Positions 1 through 10,135 of a DNA stretch of 64,000 bases are shown one piece after another. Every line of letters begins with the position of its first letter. Within the stretch, counting starts at the first letter, position 1. Under the pieces are notes generated by a model. That model was not told the origin of the DNA, searched no databases, and worked only from the letters and a program-made list of their open reading frames with translations. Both the position numbers and the translations under genes were made by a program. The stretch is from Sphagnum compactum (lineage: Eukaryota > Bryophyta > Sphagnopsida > Sphagnales), in assembly GCA_965153455.1 (NCBI GenBank), contig OZ234502.1, positions 14,105,495-14,169,494 on the forward strand, written 5' to 3'.

Positions 1-322
1 GCTGAGCCAATAGATGCATCATGAGATTCGAGATTTTTTGCATCAAGTTCCTTTCGTCCGTTAATGTGTGTATTTTGGAGCTATCTTGCTTGAGTAGTTG
101 TGTGGCTGTTCTGTCACGAAAATCTCTAGTTGTGTGCTTTTGTGAGGATATATGCTTTCTTTTTCAATATACAACCACAATATTGGTCGGGTCTTGGTTC
201 CCATGCTGTTGTTTGCTTGGCTTTCTGGGGTTTTTTAATGCACCTCAATCCGATTTCAACGGAGGAGGTAATATCGTCATCATACAAGAACAATTTTACT
301 AGCCCACTTTCGAATTGGAGAC
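1..322 (+). other. 5' flank of AP2 gene A
   Basis: This stretch precedes the chosen ATG and is nearly the same in arm C (33960-34284) and, reversed, in arm B (14877-15130). It contains a short open frame starting at 21 that also exists in arm C. Its composition is not protein-like, so I treat it as leader or promoter sequence. No TATA box or other element could be fixed with confidence. Confidence 0.5.
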
Positions 323-3300
323 ATGTTGCCCGACGCGGAAAAAGTTCGACGTGCCGTCGAGTATGCTACTCTTGTTGCCAACCACTTTAGTTTCGCAAAC
401 ATGTTCTTTGTAAAAAACTGTTCTCTCCTCCTTCGAGAAATTAGCGACAATCCGCAAGCTCCTGCAAATGAGAGCATCCATTCTGAAAGTATTTGGCAAC
501 CTATTGCTTCATCGCACAGTGATTCCGTTCTGTCATTTGAGACGGATGAGTTAGTGCATTTTCGTGGTCGTGATCCCGTTTCCGCATACCCATTGATCCG
601 CCTCACACACAACTTGGTTTTCCCCTCGGCAACTACGGGACACATTGTCAGCCGCACAACTGGTCTGGAGACATTGCCTGAACCGTCTAAATATCTTAAG
701 CTTCTATTGAAGTCACTTGGAAGACTTGTAATCCTACTCAGACTTTCTGACCATCGCCTTGTCTCAATTCAAGATTTGGCTACATTTCAAATTATGATGC
801 AAGTTGAAATTTACGATCTGACTTCCAGCGAGCGTGTGAAGAGAGGGGTCAAGAGAGCATGGCTGATCGGAGAGACTCTTGCACTAGAGACAGGTAGTGG
901 ACAAAAGCAACCGAACATACACAGGACCAAGTACAAAGGAGTGCGGTTTCGGCCTTCTCGCAGCCGCACAAAGCCTTGGACTGCTGAGGTGAAGCCGCCA
1001 ATGGAAAAGAACAAAGTTTGGATCGATGATTGCAACACTCCCGAGGCAGCTGCCCATGCGTATGATGTTGCCGCCTTCTACTATGGCAAAGGCAACAAGG
1101 CTCTCAATTTTGAACACACCCCTCGATTCCTTCCCAAAACCTTGGAATATTCATGTGAAAAAGAGAAAAAACATGCAATCCAAGAACAAGCTCGACATCT
1201 CAGAAGGAACCCACTTTTTTATCTCATTCACCAGCTACCATATGACCTTCTTTTCAGCTTTGTAATATGGGATTTTTATCCATTCCAAGTCCAACCACGG
1301 ATCAGACTTGCATTGCTGGTGGTCCAGTTGATGAGGTTGATGAGAAAGGATAGTAGTGTAATAGCATTTCCGAAATGGGTCTCATTGAAGGAAGAGATAC
1401 CCCATCTTCATGCACCAACAAACATTCCTCAGCTGCTTGAAAGTATTGACTGCCTGATCAAGAAGATCCTACAACAAAAACAGGGGAACCATTATAAAGT
1501 GAAACGAAGTTTTGAATTCCTTTTCAAGTGGTTTACATCATGCCTACCTCCATTGGAGGCTCAAGACCCAACCAAAGATATTCCGTTCACTTTCCAATTC
1601 ATTGAGTGGGTAAGGATTAATCTAGTAACACCTCAAAAAACAAGCATCGAAGCTAAATATCTCCCTGAAAGTCCTCCACAATGCAATGTTCGGTCCATAA
1701 CGTCGGTGGAGATTGATCTAAGAGCACCTCAAACATTAAGCATGGCCATGGAAGCCGAAGGTCCCCTTGTAAACATTCCTCCACAATGCAATACTTTGTC
1801 CATGCATTACCCTCATGAACAAATACAAGATACTTTGGAGCAAGATTTGATAATCTCGCACAAATTCTCTCTTGAAAGTCAGCACTCGACTTACCAAGAT
1901 GCAACCCCAGAAGAAGAAGTTGTCCAATCTTCAATAGGTAATTGTTATGAGTCCCCATGTAATCTCTAGCATGGTATTATGAATTGCAACTATAGGCCCC
2001 TTGCCTTTTGGTTTTCTAGTCTGTTAAACAATCTCAAGGTCTTGAGAGTGCTCATGTTTTCATGAGTCCTGCTCCTTGAATGAGAAGTGTTTCATTTGGT
2101 CATGTATCTTTAATGTCCCCTTGTGAAGAGATGGCTAGTTTATGTGTGCTTAGATTCCAATTCATGTACACTAACCATGCTCTGAACTTTGCTTGAATGG
2201 ACAGTGGAGCAAGCTGCAACATTAGTTTTGTCAACTCCAGTTGCAGCCATTGTCGAAACACCATTATTGCCTTCTCCACCTCTTGATGTTGAGGTTCCAA
2301 ATGAAGGCTTTCAGACTGGGGATATTTATGAAGACGTCCAGGTATGACCTCCATCCAAGTGTGTGCTTCAAAAATTGAACCTCGAAAACTTAGTTGACAT
2401 CATCTAAGTCTTGTGGGTGCTTTTCAGGAGGGTTCCATGTCGGGGCAAATGACATCCACATCGGGGACATTGTCAAACTTCCATCCCCTTGCTTTCAGAT
2501 GTAAGCTTGAGCTTCCCACTCATAATTCCTTGGTTAGATAAAAATCTATTGCTTCACACATTCGAGCAATTTTGATAGACCATGACAATCTGACAAGTCC
2601 TTAATTCCACCTCTCTGTAAAATTTTGCAATTTTTGGTTTCACCAGGTTTCAGTCCTCTTTCAACTGGAGCCCAAACTCAAAGTTCAACATTTATGGATT
2701 CGGATGTTGGAAAAGACCTCATGCCAATTCCATCTTCAATGGAGGTTGGAGATTGTCATCCAAAATGCAATAATTTCGTGGTCCCCTTACCTCCGTCTCA
2801 TGAATATACACAGGATGCTCTGAAGCAAGACTTGAGAAACCTTGACGAATTACCTCTTGAATGTGAGCACTTGGCTTTCCAAGTTACAAGCCCAGAGGAA
2901 GATGAGTGCATCAAGTCTCCAACAGGTAAGGTGTTGGATACTAGGCATTCAATTCAATACTGATGATGTTGTGAATTGTAGCTCCACACCCTTGAAATGT
3001 GGTATTCTAGTGCTCAAACAATTCCAACCTTTTAAGATCACTATTCATGTTTCATGAGTCCCGTTACACCTTCAATCTTTTTATTTAGTCATGCAGATCT
3101 TATGGTTTTAGAATATAGGCTTTGAGTTCAATATAATTGGTTTCATGGGTTTGCAATCCATGACTTTGCCTTTGGATCCTTGAGTTCCTAAACAATCTCA
3201 AGGTTTTTCAACTAGTACTTATATTTCATGAATGGTGGTACATGGCAGTTGACGAAAACTTTAATGTATTTGTTTAGTCATTACATCTTTTGTGGACCCT

Positions 3301-3676
3301 CAATGTGAAGAGATAGTTAATTTTTGCTCCTTACATTGAAGTGAAATAGACTAATCATGATATGTGGATGCTTGGATGCACAGTAGATCAAGCTGCAACA
3401 GAGTTTATGGATTTAGATGATGAAGATCCTGCAACTTTGTTCGAGAGGCTACAACATGACCAACTTGGAGACATTAGAGACCGGGTTGCTTCTGTTGAGG
3501 CAACTCTAATGGAAGGCTGCAATCCTGATAACAATGACATGGTGCTGACATCAGTCCCTGGTCATATTGAAGGAAATGAAATCAATTCATTGTGTGAGTA
3601 TGAACATGTGATGGAGCCACCTCATCCTTTTGCATTTTCCCAACAACCCTTTGTGCAATTTGATGAGTACCTATAA
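323..3676 (+). CDS. AP2/ERF-domain protein, copy A (five exons)
   Basis: Exons read as 323-1937, 2205-2341, 2428-2500, 2647-2925 and 3384-3676. All introns are GT-AG and all phases agree, giving 798 residues. One AP2 domain lies at residues 203-263: KYKGVR at the start, a WTAEV strand, a VWIDDC strand where ERFs usually have WLGTF, then the AAHAYDVAAF helix and a KALNF end. Basic SRSRTK lies inside. The family binds DNA in the nucleus as transcription factors, so that role is inferred here. The long N-terminus is Leu- and Phe-rich. The C-terminus repeats PPQCN and QDTLEQDL-type motifs, and exons 4-5 look like a duplicate of the exon 1 end plus exon 2. At ~800 residues it is much longer than a typical single-AP2 ERF. 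Expression is not shown. Confidence 0.82.
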
Positions 3677-3824
3677 TGCCATACTTTGATTCAAAAACTG
3701 CCCCAAAGTGATCACACAGTAGATCTCACATGTGAGGGGTGCAGTTTGACAACTTCTTGCATACTGATGTAGTCTACAGTTTTACAACTGGTCGCCATAG
3801 TGTGGAGTAGATGGTATCCTAAAA

Positions 3825-4640
3825 ACCTGACATTTTGAGGAGCAACTGTTGCATATGACTTTGCATCCTATGGAGGTTTCCTTACATATCTCATCATCAG
3901 ATGAAAGATTGAAGACCTTGGATTCGATTGATTCTGCCAACATTAGCCAGTATGTTCTATTAGATTCTTTCTGGTGGATTGGAGATGGAACTTTGGGTGG
4001 CTTTTCCAGATTCTTGAAAAATGTGCACATGAAGGAACAAATGTATCTGATTTGAAGAATAGATTGTGATGCTTCTCTTGTGAACCAATACACAAGGTTC
4101 TTGTTGCGCCAATACCAAAAACTACAAAGCAGGCAGTATATTGAGCAATGTTAAGCTTTGTTATGAAGCTGAGAAATTAAGTTTAGTGGATTTGGAGGTT
4201 GTTTTGAGAAGCTGTAGGAATTACACCAGTCATGTGGATTTTATTGGGAGGGAATCTATAGAGGTTGCATTGTAGGAAAACTTCATCTATTTATAGAGTA
4301 CATGTAGTGCTGTAAAATTTTACTTCTCTTCTCAGTGGAGCTGAAGGTACCCGTAATGACATGACATTCTTAGGAATAAGAGCTGCATGTGATTTTATGG
4401 CCTAAAGATGGATCCTTACATGTCACCATGAGATGAAAGATTAAAGACCTTGACCTTGTAGGCAATTGTGCATAGGCAATATTGGCGAGACAGATTCTTA
4501 TGGGTGGACTACAGATTGAATGTTTGGCAGCTTTTCAAGATTCCTCAACAATGTATCTGATGTTGAGAATATATTATATGAGGACGCACTGTTTTTCTTG
4601 CGAATCAGAAACATGTAAGGTTGTTTTAGCTGGTCAAAAT
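3825..4640 (+). repeat. Diverged tandem duplication in the 3' flank of gene A
   Basis: Two similar blocks follow the stop codon, about 3825-4110 and 4365-4630. Shared landmarks in the same order are a GACATT start, CATATGACTTTGCATCC versus CATGTGATTTTATGGCC, AGATGAAAGATT-AAGACCTTG, AGATTCTT, CTTTTC-AGATTC, and the ending CTTGTGAACCA versus CTTGCGAATCA. The same pair occurs in arm B (about 10650-11340 reversed) and arm C (37790-38600), so the duplication predates the locus triplication. Short open frames inside are not convincingly coding. Confidence 0.65.
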
Positions 4641-5265
4641 GCATTGAAACACATGGTATAGCAAGTACTGCCAAGTTCTGTTACACAGCCCAAAAATAAA
4701 ATCATGTGTACATACTGGGTTCTTTTCAGAAATTGCAGCAACCATAAGTTTCATTGTGTAATGAAAAACTGAGAGAGTTTGATGGAGGTTGACTCTGAAG
4801 AAAACTTAATCTGTTGACACAATCTGTGCCTAAAGTTTTTAGGAATGAAATAAACTTAGCAAAGCAATGCCTCCTATCAGAAACTTTCCTTATTCAAGGT
4901 GAATAGTCTTTTCAGTTTCTGCAATGCAATATTGCTAGGAAATCACATTCCACACATGTAATGTTACTGATCTGCTGTTATGGAAGGCTGTTGTGCAGAC
5001 TAAAGTTACTGAGAAAGAACAAGGTATGCAATGTGGTACATACCCCAGTGAAACCAACACTGCTGACAGGGTTATCAATTGTGCACAGCTATGTTGCCAC
5101 TTCTCCCATGCTCAATGTTCATGTCCTATTGTTGTTCTCATGTAAAGATGCAGTACAAGGATAGACGCACAACAATGCACCCACATGTTCTCCATCTCTG
5201 AAGTGCAATATTAATGGATCATTTCGAAATCACTGTATCCAGAACAAAGTTGCATCTGACAAAGT
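4641..5265. other. Gene-poor spacer of arm A with 1.5 kb deletion junction
   Basis: No gene is recognised. The sequence matches arms B and C up to about 5006 and resumes at about 5011 with GAGAAAGAACAAGG. Between those points B (about 8595-10135) and C (about 38970-40470) carry roughly 1.5 kb that is absent here, so this copy has most simply lost it. Confidence 0.7.
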
Positions 5266-5517
5266 TTAAGCCCTAACCGTAAACCCTAGAATTGGGACAC
5301 TTCCTGCTCCAACACCATTCTTGATGACAGCTCCAAAGGTCGTTGGTGACAAAAAGAAATTCTTGTGGAGGACAATAGCAGGCAAGAAGTGCATGGTAAG
5401 CATGCTTAATTGTGGATGTATAATGAACCTCACAAGACCAGCTACCATCATCGCTTTTTGAAAGGCTCCATTGTCACACACATCCCCTAGGTAGGCAAAT
5501 GACAGACCTAGACACAC
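5266..5517 (-). CDS. Unrecognised small reading frame shared by all three arms (copy A)
   Basis: An 83-residue open frame on the strand opposite the AP2 gene. It contains GLSFAYLGDVCDNGAF, QKAMMVAGLVRF and ends VPILGFTVRA. Its counterparts are 8034-8339 (+) in arm B and 40721-40951 (-) in arm C. Copy A lacks a PSQSA-type segment present in B. The frame survives with mostly conservative changes, which hints at an exon rather than chance. A second conserved frame upstream (reading MRQKAARLLEG) may be another exon. I recognise no family and it may be non-coding. Confidence 0.3.
   Translation of the reverse strand: MCLGLSFAYLGDVCDNGAFQKAMMVAGLVRFIIHPQLSMLTMHFLPAIVLHKNFFLSPTTFGAVIKNGVGAGSVPILGFTVRA

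Positions 5518-5544
<27 letters not shown>
5518..5544. repeat. (CT)n microsatellite
   Basis: About 13-14 uninterrupted CT units. The mirror copy in arm B is a (GA)n run at 8049-8074. In arm C the position (around 40988-41004) is contracted and interrupted, which shows repeat-number change since duplication. Confidence 0.95.
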
Positions 5545-5548
<4 letters not shown>

Positions 5549-6280
5549 CTCAACCTCCACTTAGACCAACCTCCAGATGTAACACAGATCCTCCCATTGC
5601 AGCACTAGTGCACCTATCAATACTTCCTTCAAGCAATCTCGCAGCCTTCTGCCTCATAAAAACTCATGTGGTGTTTATAAAACTCCAACAACAGTCCAAC
5701 CCATCATTTCACTCCATTTAACTGACATTGATCTGCTACTGCGTAAGCCCAAATCATGTGCAGATGTAGGCATTCTGTTCCGAGACGTGCAACGGAATTG
5801 TGAACTCATACGGTCTCTCATCAAGTGCACAAAGTAAGGCAGGCGGTAAAAGAGACGCTACAGATGAATGTGGCTTTCATTTGGTCCCACATTTTGATGA
5901 ATGTTCAACAGGTGTTGCTGTGAGACTGTGAGTTCATTTTTCTGAACTCTGTGGAACATTTCCTATTTGTAAGTGTTGCTAGTTTGTTGGCCTTGAATTC
6001 CAAGGCAAGGATATTGTGTTTAGATTGATTATAGAAAACCTTAAGTATAGGAGCTTAATGGATTTTGGGCCCTAGGTAGTAGGTCTATTTTTATATGAGG
6101 ATTTGGAAAGATGATATATTTTGGCTTGTGTTGAAACTTGAGATTAGTTATAGAGTTATGATAGCTTGAAGGATTTTGGTTTCTTTTAGAGGATTTTTGA
6201 AGACTATATTTTTGCATGGTGAAATATTTGAACTCCCATAATTCTTCTTTTGCGTTCATATACTCTTTTTTTATGTAAAT
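5545..6280. other. Conserved non-genic part of arm A
   Basis: This stretch is alignable with 7290-8045 (reversed) and 41010-41755. It contains a short frame around 5650-5840 that is intact in arm C (41107-41295) but broken here by changes near its end. No gene product is recognised. Confidence 0.5.
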
Positions 6281-6507
6281 GGTAAGGCCACAGTGGGACA
6301 CACCCCTTGTTTGTTTATTTTTTCTCCCCCTTCCAACCACAACGGCAGACCCAACCTGAGAAGCCTATGCCACCACCAAGTCAAGCTCATTGGCAGAGGG
6401 CCATCAGGAGTTTCACCTGCACAGCGCTGGGTGATTGGACCCAGGACCTTTTCCTCCAAGGGTCTCCATAAGGGGCTCTACCAGTGAGCCCTCACCCCTG
6501 GGATAAG
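6280..6507 (-). mobile_element. tRNA-derived SINE-like element, left palindrome copy
   Basis: Reverse complement of the element at 7065-7285. Read on the minus strand it has an A-box-like GGGCTCACTGG (6491-6481), then a B-box-like GGTCCAATCAC (6441-6431) about 40 bases downstream, as expected for an RNA polymerase III promoter inherited from a tRNA. It ends in a purine-rich tail with AAATAAACAAACAAGG. Arm C lacks this segment and another ~200 bases beside it, so a ~400-base block (about 6315-6712) was probably inserted before A and B became inverted copies. Confidence 0.55.
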
Positions 6508-6730
6508 TGTTGCTGGTTTGAACTTTGAAGTGGCAACAAGGACAGAGCTAACTTATATATACGCCCATACAAGGCACACCCCATGCCTTCCAATAGCCCA
6601 GGTGAAAAATGGTGACAAACAGTTTTAGAAATAAAAATTTGATGCAGCCAAGGAGAAGGCTCAACATAGAGAGACAAGGGCCCAATTTGTTTTCTTTTGG
6701 GTCGCAGGCTGAGGGGGTTTTTTTTGGGTT
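6508..6730. repeat. Inner end of arm A
   Basis: Sequence between the SINE-like element and the palindrome loop, ending in a GAGGGGG-T8-GGGT tract. It is mirrored at 6836-7064. Most of it belongs to the ~400-base block missing from arm C; the last few bases resume homology with arm C near 41779. Confidence 0.7.
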
Positions 6731-6835
6731 TTTGGTTCGCATAGAGTTCCCAATGTGTTCCTCAATATGTTCCCAGCAGAACCACACTTTTATTCCATAT
6801 ACTTTGCCCAAAGTTCTCCCCTTGTCAGCTTTATA
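6731..6835. other. Palindrome centre (loop, about 105 bases)
   Basis: This is the unpaired spacer between arms A and B, bounded by a T8 run on the left and an A9 run on the right. It resembles the sequence after 41790 in arm C (TTCCCAATG, TTCCC, GCACTTTTAT-like landmarks, CAAAGTTC). It is therefore the normal continuation of arm A rather than foreign sequence, and the inversion breakpoint must lie near its right edge. Confidence 0.8.
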
Positions 6836-7064
6836 GACCCAAAAAAAAACCCTTCAGCCCACGACCCAGAATAAAACAAATTGGGCCCTTGTCTATCTTT
6901 GTTGAGCCTTCTCCTTGGCTGCATCAAATTTTTAATTTCTAAAACTGTTTGTCACCATTTTTCACCTGGGCTATTGGAAGGCATGGGGTGTACCTTGTAT
7001 GGGCGTATATATAAGTTGGCTCTGTCCTTGTTGCCAGTTCAAAGTTCAAACCAGCAAACACTTA

Positions 7065-7285
7065 TCCCAGGGGTGAGGGCTCACTGGTATAGCCCCTTAT
7101 GGAGACCCTTGGACCAGGAAAAGGTCCTGGGTCCAATCACCCAGCGCTGTGCAGGTGAAACTCCTGATGGCCCTCTGCCAATGAGCTTGACTTGGCGGTG
7201 GCATAGGCTTGTCAGGTTGGGTCTGCCGTTGTGGTTGGAAGGGGAAGGAAAAATAAACAAACAAGGGGTGTGTCACACTGTGGCC
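7065..7285 (+). mobile_element. tRNA-derived SINE-like element, right palindrome copy
   Basis: Mirror of the 6280-6507 element. The A-box-like GGGCTCACTGG is at 7077-7087 and the B-box-like GGTCCAATCAC at 7130-7140. The body ends in an A-rich AAATAAACAAACAAGG tail. It differs from the left copy by small indels, such as an extra ACCA near 7112, so the two have diverged since inversion. The family name is not known to me, and target-site duplications could not be defined because the insertion was copied within a larger block. Confidence 0.55.
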
Positions 7286-8033
7286 TTACCATTTACATTA
7301 AAAAGTATATTAAGGCAAAAGAAGAATTATGGGAATTCAAATATTTCACCATGCAAAAATATAGTCTTCAAAAAAATCCTCTAAAAGAAACCAAAGTCCT
7401 TCAAGCTACCATAACTCTATAACTAATCTCAAGTTTCAACACAAGCCAAAATATATCATCTTTCCAAATCCTCATATAAAAATAGACCTACTACCTAGGG
7501 CCCAAAATCCCTTAAGCTACTATACTGAAGGTTTTCCAGGGTTTCATCATACTATACTCTGTAATGAATCTAAACACAATATCCTTGCCTTGGAATTCAA
7601 GGCCAACAAACTAGCAACACTTACAAATAGGAAATGTTCCACAGAGTTCAGAAAAATGAACTCACAGTCTCACAGCAACACCTGTTGAACATTCATCAAA
7701 ATGTGGGACCCAAATGAAAGCCACATTCATCTGTAGCGTCTCTCTTGCCGCCTGCCTTACTTTGTGTACTTGATGAGAGAGCGTTTGAGTTCACGATTCC
7801 GTTGCACGTCTCGGAACAGAATGCCTACATCTGCACATGATTTGGGCTTAGGCAGTAGCAGATCAATGTCAGTTAAATGGAGTGAAATGATGGGTTGGAC
7901 TGTTGTTGGGGTTTTATAAACACCGCATGAGTTTTTATGAGGCAAAAGGCTGCGAGATTGCTTGAAGGAAGTATTGATAGGTGCACTAGTGCTGCAATGG
8001 GAGGATCTGTGTTACATCTGGAGGTTGGTCTAA

Positions 8034-8339
8034 GTGGAGGTTGAGATAAGAGAGAGAGAGAGAGAGAGAGAGAGGTGTCTAGGTCTGTCATTTGCCTACC
8101 TAGGGGATGTGTGTGACAATGGAGCCTTTCAAAAAGCGATGATGGTAGCTGGTCTTGTGAGGTTCATTACACATCCACAATTACGCATGTTTCCCATGCA
8201 CTTCTTGCCTGCTATTGTCCTGCCAAGCCAATCAGCCCACAAGAATTTCTCTTTGTCACCAACGACCTTTGGAGCTGTCATCAAGAATGGTGTTGGAGCA
8301 GGAAGTGTCCCAATTCTAGGGTTTACGGTTAGGGCTTAA
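8034..8339 (+). CDS. Unrecognised small reading frame shared by all three arms (copy B)
   Basis: This is the longest of the three copies. The conserved part starts at about 8085 and contains GLSFAYLGDVCDNGAF and VGAGSVPILGFTVRA before the stop. It keeps a PSQSAHKNF segment that is shortened in copy A. The N-terminal residues read through the GA microsatellite and are probably not real coding sequence, so a start or splice acceptor after 8075 is likelier. No domain is recognised; a small two-exon gene or a chance conserved frame are both possible. Confidence 0.3.
   Translation: MEVEIRERERERERCLGLSFAYLGDVCDNGAFQKAMMVAGLVRFITHPQLRMFPMHFLPAIVLPSQSAHKNFSLSPTTFGAVIKNGVGAGSVPILGFTVRA
8049..8074. 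repeat. (GA)n microsatellite
   Basis: Mirror of the (CT)n run at 5518-5544 in arm A. About 13 units. Confidence 0.95.
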
Positions 8340-8594
8340 ACTTTGTCAGACGCAACTTTGTTCTGGATACAGTGATTTCAAAATGATCCTTTAATATTGC
8401 ACTTCAGAGATGGAGAACATGTGGGTGCGTTGTTGTGTGTCTATCCTTGTACAGCATCTTCACATGAGAACAACAATAGGACATGAACATTGAGCATTGG
8501 AGAAGTGGCAACATAGCTGTGCACAATTGATAACCCTGTCAGCAGTGTTGGTTTCACTGGGGTATGTAGCACATTGCATACCTTGTACTTTCTC

Positions 8595-10135
8595 AATTCT
8601 TTAATCAAGTCACGGCCAACAATGTTAAACTCAAAACAAGGGTCAAAAGAATTAGGGTTTGAGGATATTTTGATGATGGAAGATTGAACTGATGGCTGAT
8701 CCTAAACATGCTAATTTGATTGCAGATTTCTGGAAGTATTGGGTGTATTGAAAGGATGTGTTCAGCCATGTGTGTTGGCTTATGCCTTGTTGAGTTTTTC
8801 TGCCTTATCCACTACCTGTTGGTTGATCTTATTTTCTTGCATGACAGTTTGATTTTGTGCAGCACAAGTTCACCTACATGCAGGTTTGTTGTCTTTCATT
8901 GGGTATCTAGCAATCAGAACCAGTTGCCCGCATGTAACAAACAGTGATGGATTGCATACTGATAATACAATGTAGATGTATTTTTCTAGGGATCACAGAT
9001 TCATGCCAGTGCGGGAGGGAAGAGACTACTTGCACTAATAAAGCATGCAAACATGTAGACGTGGTTGTGACCCTTCCTCGTTTTTACTTGCCAGTCTCTA
9101 TGCAGCATGATGTTAGTATTTTTAAATCTTTTGTGGTGAGAGCAGGCAATCTCTTAAATTTTCATAATTTTCAGACTTTTGAAGGTAGACATGCACTAAA
9201 AACAGAATTGAATCTGGGTTGTCCTTTGCGAGGAAGGAATTAAAGGCTAGACTAACCAAGAGTGTGTGAAGCAATTGACAATGGATAAGCATCCTAAAAC
9301 AATGATCATGTGATGATGGAAATGCAACACGATCACTCATGTGCTGCCCAAATGTGTGTCATTATTTCCAAAAACAAGATGTAGTAACAATGATGCAGGT
9401 GGGTGCAGGATGTCAAGTAGAGACCAGGTGATTGGTTTCTACTTGGATCTGAAGTCAGACGGCCTTCCTCTTGAAGCACTAGAGGGCAATTGATGAGATG
9501 TATGGGTTGGGAACATAGAGTTGGCCTAGTGAAGTTGGGATACAGACCTGATGCTTCATTTTGATGGTCCTTGTGATGACCAATTGATGGCATGCCCAGT
9601 GGCCCAGTGCCTGATTACCTTTGTAAAGCGCCCTTACAAATTTTAACCTAAAACTTTTTTCTCATGCAGTAAGAGCATTCGAAATATGTTCACCTTGCCT
9701 AGGGGCTGCTGTGATAAGTTTGAAAGGTGTGTTGAACATAGGAATTGAAATGTGCAGCACAAAACTCTGGTCAATCAAAATGTCACTTGACCTGCCTGGC
9801 AGTATATTTTGAAGCATCACCGGATCACCTTTTCAATTAAAGCTTGTTGATATTGCTGGGCAATGCCAAATTCAATAGCCCGTCTTTGTTGATAGTAAAA
9901 TTACAGTTCGAAAGCAAATTGGTCAGAAGAAAATAAGGGTGACCTGAAAAGTTTTGCAATTTTGCTTTCATGTATGATATCTGGTGACTGCAGAAAATTT
10001 AATGCCTTGTATGAGATGTTTGCTTACCCCTCATGCTTAATGCCCATGAAAGAATATGCCTTTTGTGATGTCTATGGCATTTCCATCTACTTATGACTAC
10101 ATCTCATGTAACACTGATAGCCATAACTTTAGTTT
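8595..10135. other. 1.5 kb segment kept in arms B and C, lost from A
   Basis: It contains open frames at 8720-8947 and 8944-9243 (+) whose counterparts in arm C are 40150-40341 and 39846-40034 (-). The second frame includes LPRFYLPVSMQHDVSIFKSF and NLLNFHNFQTFE, almost unchanged in arm C. A possible last exon follows TTTTTTCTCATGCAG near 9670 and reads VISLKGVLNIGIEMC and LPGSIF before a stop; arm C matches it at 39284-39420. These may be pieces of one gene running opposite to the AP2 gene, but I could not join them into a frame and recognise no family. Confidence 0.35.

Larger units (their letters stand above)
1..6730 (+). repeat. Arm A of the AP2-locus palindrome
   Basis: This segment is repeated in inverted orientation as arm B from about 6836 onward and in direct orientation as arm C (33960-41780). 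It carries AP2 gene A, its 3' flank, an unrecognised small reading frame, a CT microsatellite and a SINE-like insertion. Landmark matches run in the same order in all three arms. It lacks about 1.5 kb that arms B and C carry between the gene 3' flank and the small reading frame (junction near 5007-5010). The arm runs off the left edge, so its true extent is unknown. Confidence 0.93.

Noticed and set aside
21-390. Short open frames in the AP2 5' flank (start at 21 and 130), repeated in arm C
   Set aside because: Composition is not protein-like and conservation follows from the recent duplication; treated as leader or promoter.
7065-7145. Possible tRNA gene
   Set aside because: Only A- and B-box-like segments are kept; no cloverleaf or acceptor stem could be formed, so it is read as a tRNA-derived SINE.
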